From the NCBI GenBank assembly GCA_003526375.1, contig DPDG01000074.1, positions 62,001-126,000 on the forward strand: a stretch of 64,000 nt of DNA. The letters are read 5' to 3'. This document shows, in pieces, positions 61,719 to 64,000 of this stretch. Origin of the DNA: Lentisphaeria bacterium (lineage in GTDB: Bacteria; Verrucomicrobiota; Lentisphaeria; Victivallales; UBA1829). Every line of letters begins with the position of its first letter. The stretch's first letter is position 1. The position numbers and the translations under genes are program-made. The notes under the pieces were generated by a model. It was not told the DNA's origin. It did not search any database and worked only from the letters and a program-made list of their open reading frames with translations.

Positions 61719-62521
61719 TGGGAGCGCCGGCAACAATTCTTCTCTGGAAAGATCCTGCAAAAAATCAAGCTCCTGCGCCGGAGCTCTGCTGTTACCTCCT
61801 GCCGGGGAAAATGAAACGCCCGGCTGTCCTGGTGATTCCCGGCGGAGGATACGGCGGAGTCTGCGAGGCCACGGAGGGCGAACCGATCGCACGTAAATTC
61901 AATGAACTCGGGTTCCATGCCTTTGTCCTGCATTACCGTGTGGCGCCGCACCGTTTTCCGGAACCGCAGGAGGATGTGTTCCGCGCCATCCGGCTGATTC
62001 GAGCCAACGCGGGGAAATGGTGCGTGATCCCGGATCAGCTTGCGGTCTGCGGCTTTTCCGCAGGCGGGCATCTTGCCGCCTCCGCGGGAACGCTGTATGG
62101 TGAAATCCATGCGGATGCGGGGGATGAGGCGGATTCACAGGAAATGCGCCCGAATGCCCTGATACTCTGTTATCCGGTCATTTCCTTTACGGTTTTTCCA
62201 CACATGGGATCGGGAAAAAATCTGCTGGGCGAACGCTTCGAGGAATGCAGGGAGCGGTATTCGCTCGAAAAACGGGTCTCGGAAAAAACGCCGCCGGCTT
62301 TTCTCTGGCATACTGCGGAGGATCAGACTGTCCCGTGGCAGAACAGTGTCCTCATGGCAGAAGCATTGTATGAGAAAAAAATCCCGTGCAGTCTTCATAT
62401 CTTCCCTCACGGCCCGCATGGAATGCTGCTGGGAACCGGCACGCCGGATATCGTCATGTGGCCGGAAATGGCAAAACGTTTTCTGATCCGCACCTGCGGA
62501 TTTGATATCCCGCAAAAATAG
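61715..62521 (+). CDS. Alpha/beta-hydrolase, carbohydrate-esterase-like
   Basis: The 268-residue protein is an alpha/beta-hydrolase with IPGGGYGG as oxyanion loop, GFSAGGHLAAS (Ser115) as nucleophile elbow, an acid in WHTAEDQTVP and a histidine in FPHGPHGM. This pattern fits acetyl-xylan-esterase and BD-FAE-like enzymes. Start 61715 follows AAGGAG and overlaps the HIT stop (ATGA); an in-frame GTG at 61709 is too close to the ribosome-binding site. The pairing with a HIT gene by stop/start overlap suggests co-translation rather than a shared pathway. Confidence 0.8.
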   Translation: MMGAPATILLWKDPAKNQAPAPELCCYLLPGKMKRPAVLVIPGGGYGGVCEATEGEPIARKFNELGFHAFVLHYRVAPHRFPEPQEDVFRAIRLIRANAGKWCVIPDQLAVCGFSAGGHLAASAGTLYGEIHADAGDEADSQEMRPNALILCYPVISFTVFPHMGSGKNLLGERFEECRERYSLEKRVSEKTPPAFLWHTAEDQTVPWQNSVLMAEALYEKKIPCSLHIFPHGPHGMLLGTGTPDIVMWPEMAKRFLIRTCGFDIPQK

Positions 62522-62551
62522 AATATCCCCCTTTCCAAAAACAGACCGCAA

Positions 62552-62593
62552 GTGCAGGAAGCAGAAGCAAGAATTCTTTTCCTGCGCTTTTTT
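62552..62593 (+). terminator. Intrinsic terminator after the esterase gene
   Basis: GTGCAGGAA (62552-62560) pairs with TTCCTGCGC (62579-62587), including one G·U pair. It is followed directly by six T residues at 62588-62593. It lies 31 nt after the stop codon. Confidence 0.75.
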
Positions 62594-62638
62594 GTATCCG
62601 CTTATTTTTCTGCAACCTGATATATTATCCTATTTAGT

Positions 62639-62698
62639 ATGATTTTCGCAATAAAAATCATTATCATATTTGTTTTTGATACGAATATGGAGTATAAT
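62639..62698 (+). promoter_or_regulatory. Dyad and promoter of the DegT-family gene
   Basis: ATGATTTT (62639-62646) and AAAATCAT (62654-62661) form a perfect dyad. Downstream, TTGTTT (62670-62675) and TATAAT (62693-62698) are spaced by 17 nt, about 38 nt before the start at 62737. The dyad may be an operator. Confidence 0.55.
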
Positions 62699-62736
62699 AT
62701 ATCACTTTCAAGAGTTCAAGTTGTGAGGTAGTAAAA

Positions 62737-64000
62737 ATGGAAGAGAAAAAGATCAAGGGCGGGGATTTCCGCTATGCCGTCGGAGAGAGCAAGGTGCCGT
62801 GGCATGCCGTCGGGGAATTTTTCAATGGAAATGATGCGCTGGAGCTGGTCAGGTTCCTGCTGCCGGATTCCGGCGATGCAGATTATGATAAGGCGGTGAA
62901 AGAGACCGCCGCCTCGTTGAACCGTCTGGCTGTGGTCAGCGGACGCGCGACCAAACTTACGCTCGGCAGGAAAGTCACGGAAGCCGAAGAAGCCGCCGCA
63001 AAATATTTCGGTTCAAAATATGCGTGTTTCCTGACGAACTGGACCGCCGGTATGGAGATCGGCTACAAGCTCGCCGGACTCAAAGCAGGGGATGAGGTCA
63101 TCATGCCTGCGGTCACATTCATTGCGACCATGGCGTATCCGTTGAGCATCGGCGCAAAAATCGTATTTGCCGATATTGATCCCGAAACCATCAATCTGGA
63201 TCCGGCGGACGTCGCACGCAAAATCACTCCGAAAACGAAGATGATCGTCCCCGTTCATCTCGGCGGTTTCCCAGTCGATATGGACCCGATCATGGAGCTC
63301 GCGGAAAAACACGGGCTCTTTGTAATGGAAGATGCCGCTCACGGCATGGGCGGCGCCTATAAAGGGCGCAAGCTCGGCGCAATCGGGCATTTCGGCGGTT
63401 TTTCCCTGCACGAGGTCAAGAACATCAACTCTCTCGGCGAAGGCGGACTGCTTCTGACGAGCGAGGACTTTGCGGGAAAACAGCTTGCGGGGGCGCGTTT
63501 CCTCGGACTTGACTTCTCGCGCAAGATCAAGGACTGGCTCTACGATATTTCTCCGCTGACCGACCGTTTCGGCAATGTCCAGATCGCCGGAAATCATTCC
63601 GCGACCGAGGTGCAGGCGCTTGGCCTGATCCTGCAGATGAAGCGTCTGGATGCGATCATCGCCCGGCGGCGCGAGGCGGCGGAATATATGAACAGGGTTC
63701 TTGCACAGGAAGAAGGAATTCTGGTGGAAAAACCGGATACCGCCGAAACCTATGGAACACACCATCTGTATCTGCTCCGGATTGATCCGGAAAAGGTCGG
63801 AGGCGATATCCAACTGCTTTCGAAGAAACTGGCGGAAAAAGGGCTGACGAACATCACGCATTTCGGACCCATGTACCGCTTCAAGATCATGCATGATCTG
63901 GGGTATGACGAGAACGCGATCGCGGCGACCTGCCCGAATACGGAACGCATGTTCTATCATTCCTACACGCATCTGCCGCTCTATCCTCTGACCCGCGAAC
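62737..64000 (+). CDS. DegT/DnrJ/EryC1-family aminotransferase, 3' end outside the window
   Basis: The frame starts at 62737 (GAGGT eight bases upstream) and is open to the window end; the encoded 421 residues are incomplete. It shows the family features: LTNWTAGMEIGYKLAGLKAGDEVIMPAVTFIATMAYP, FADIDPETINLDP, EDAAHGMGG (198-206) and the PLP lysine in FSLHEVKNINSLGEGG (K228). Members make amino sugars for surface glycans, or have related PLP activities. The product here is unknown. The substantial N-terminal extension before the usual first strand is a family variation. It is translated alone as far as can be seen. Confidence 0.88.
   Translation, partial: MEEKKIKGGDFRYAVGESKVPWHAVGEFFNGNDALELVRFLLPDSGDADYDKAVKETAASLNRLAVVSGRATKLTLGRKVTEAEEAAAKYFGSKYACFLTNWTAGMEIGYKLAGLKAGDEVIMPAVTFIATMAYPLSIGAKIVFADIDPETINLDPADVARKITPKTKMIVPVHLGGFPVDMDPIMELAEKHGLFVMEDAAHGMGGAYKGRKLGAIGHFGGFSLHEVKNINSLGEGGLLLTSEDFAGKQLAGARFLGLDFSRKIKDWLYDISPLTDRFGNVQIAGNHSATEVQALGLILQMKRLDAIIARRREAAEYMNRVLAQEEGILVEKPDTAETYGTHHLYLLRIDPEKVGGDIQLLSKKLAEKGLTNITHFGPMYRFKIMHDLGYDENAIAATCPNTERMFYHSYTHLPLYPLTRE

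Overview
The window looks like a chromosomal segment of a Gram-negative, polysaccharide-degrading bacterium of the Lentisphaerota (Victivallis-like) kind. This is an inference from content. There are four prepilin-like proteins with the leader FTLIELLIVIAIIAIL, several very large secreted or cytoplasmic glycan hydrolases (DUF4838, GH42-like, GH123-like, GHL6, GH106), many LacI/GntR/AraC regulators, and outer-membrane genes (LptE-like, BamD-like, RND pump). No rRNA, CRISPR array, phage or recognisable transposase was found. There is one tRNA, tRNA-Gln(TTG).

Layout. 0-4.6 kb: housekeeping ychF and murD, then a secreted metallophosphoesterase/PQQ-propeller fusion. 4.7-30.7 kb: an accessory glycan region made of four modules. 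Each joins a one-component sugar-type regulator, a prepilin-like protein and one or more large hydrolases. Modules 1 (4.8-9.4 kb) and 2 (9.9-14.7 kb) are tandem paralogues (LacI, prepilin, DUF4838). Module 3 (22.4-14.8 kb, minus strand) is LacI, esterase, prepilin, LamG/GH42-like, aminotransferase. Module 4 (22.6-30.7 kb) is GntR, glycosidase-like, prepilin, LamG/GH123-like. Modules 3 and 4 diverge from a shared intergenic region with two near-consensus promoters.

31-39.6 kb: envelope genes (LptE-like, BamD-like, RND permease and adaptor) and, divergently, the NAD(P)HX repair enzyme Nnr with a coupled unknown membrane protein. 39.7-44.0 kb: two more glycan-active proteins on the minus strand. 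44.3-46.0 kb: a small winged-helix regulator and an unusual membrane protein with an acyl-carrier-protein-like C-terminus. 46.3-49.2 kb: an overlapping three-gene set of receiver/PP2C/ATPase protein, Hpt protein and nucleotidyltransferase-like protein. 49.4-58.3 kb: LacI, GHL6-type hydrolase, AraC, GH106-type rhamnosidase and a CE15-like esterase. 58.3-64 kb: tRNA-Gln, DedA, Lgt, RluD-type synthase, HIT protein, an esterase, and a DegT aminotransferase cut by the window edge.

The most unusual signal is in two of the four prepilin genes (modules 3 and 4). In each, the leader-coding sequence is interrupted by related in-frame DNA (489 and 219 nt) that leaves a second FTLIE-coding copy downstream. 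Part of the shared DNA is read in different frames in the two genes, so the conservation is of DNA rather than protein. This suggests an undescribed element or cassette-exchange process targeting prepilin leaders. Other notable points are an A8-tract frameshift in the module 2 DUF4838 gene, a dispersed intergenic repeat at 30.96 and 50.45 kb, and the absence of any recognisable sugar transporter in 64 kb.
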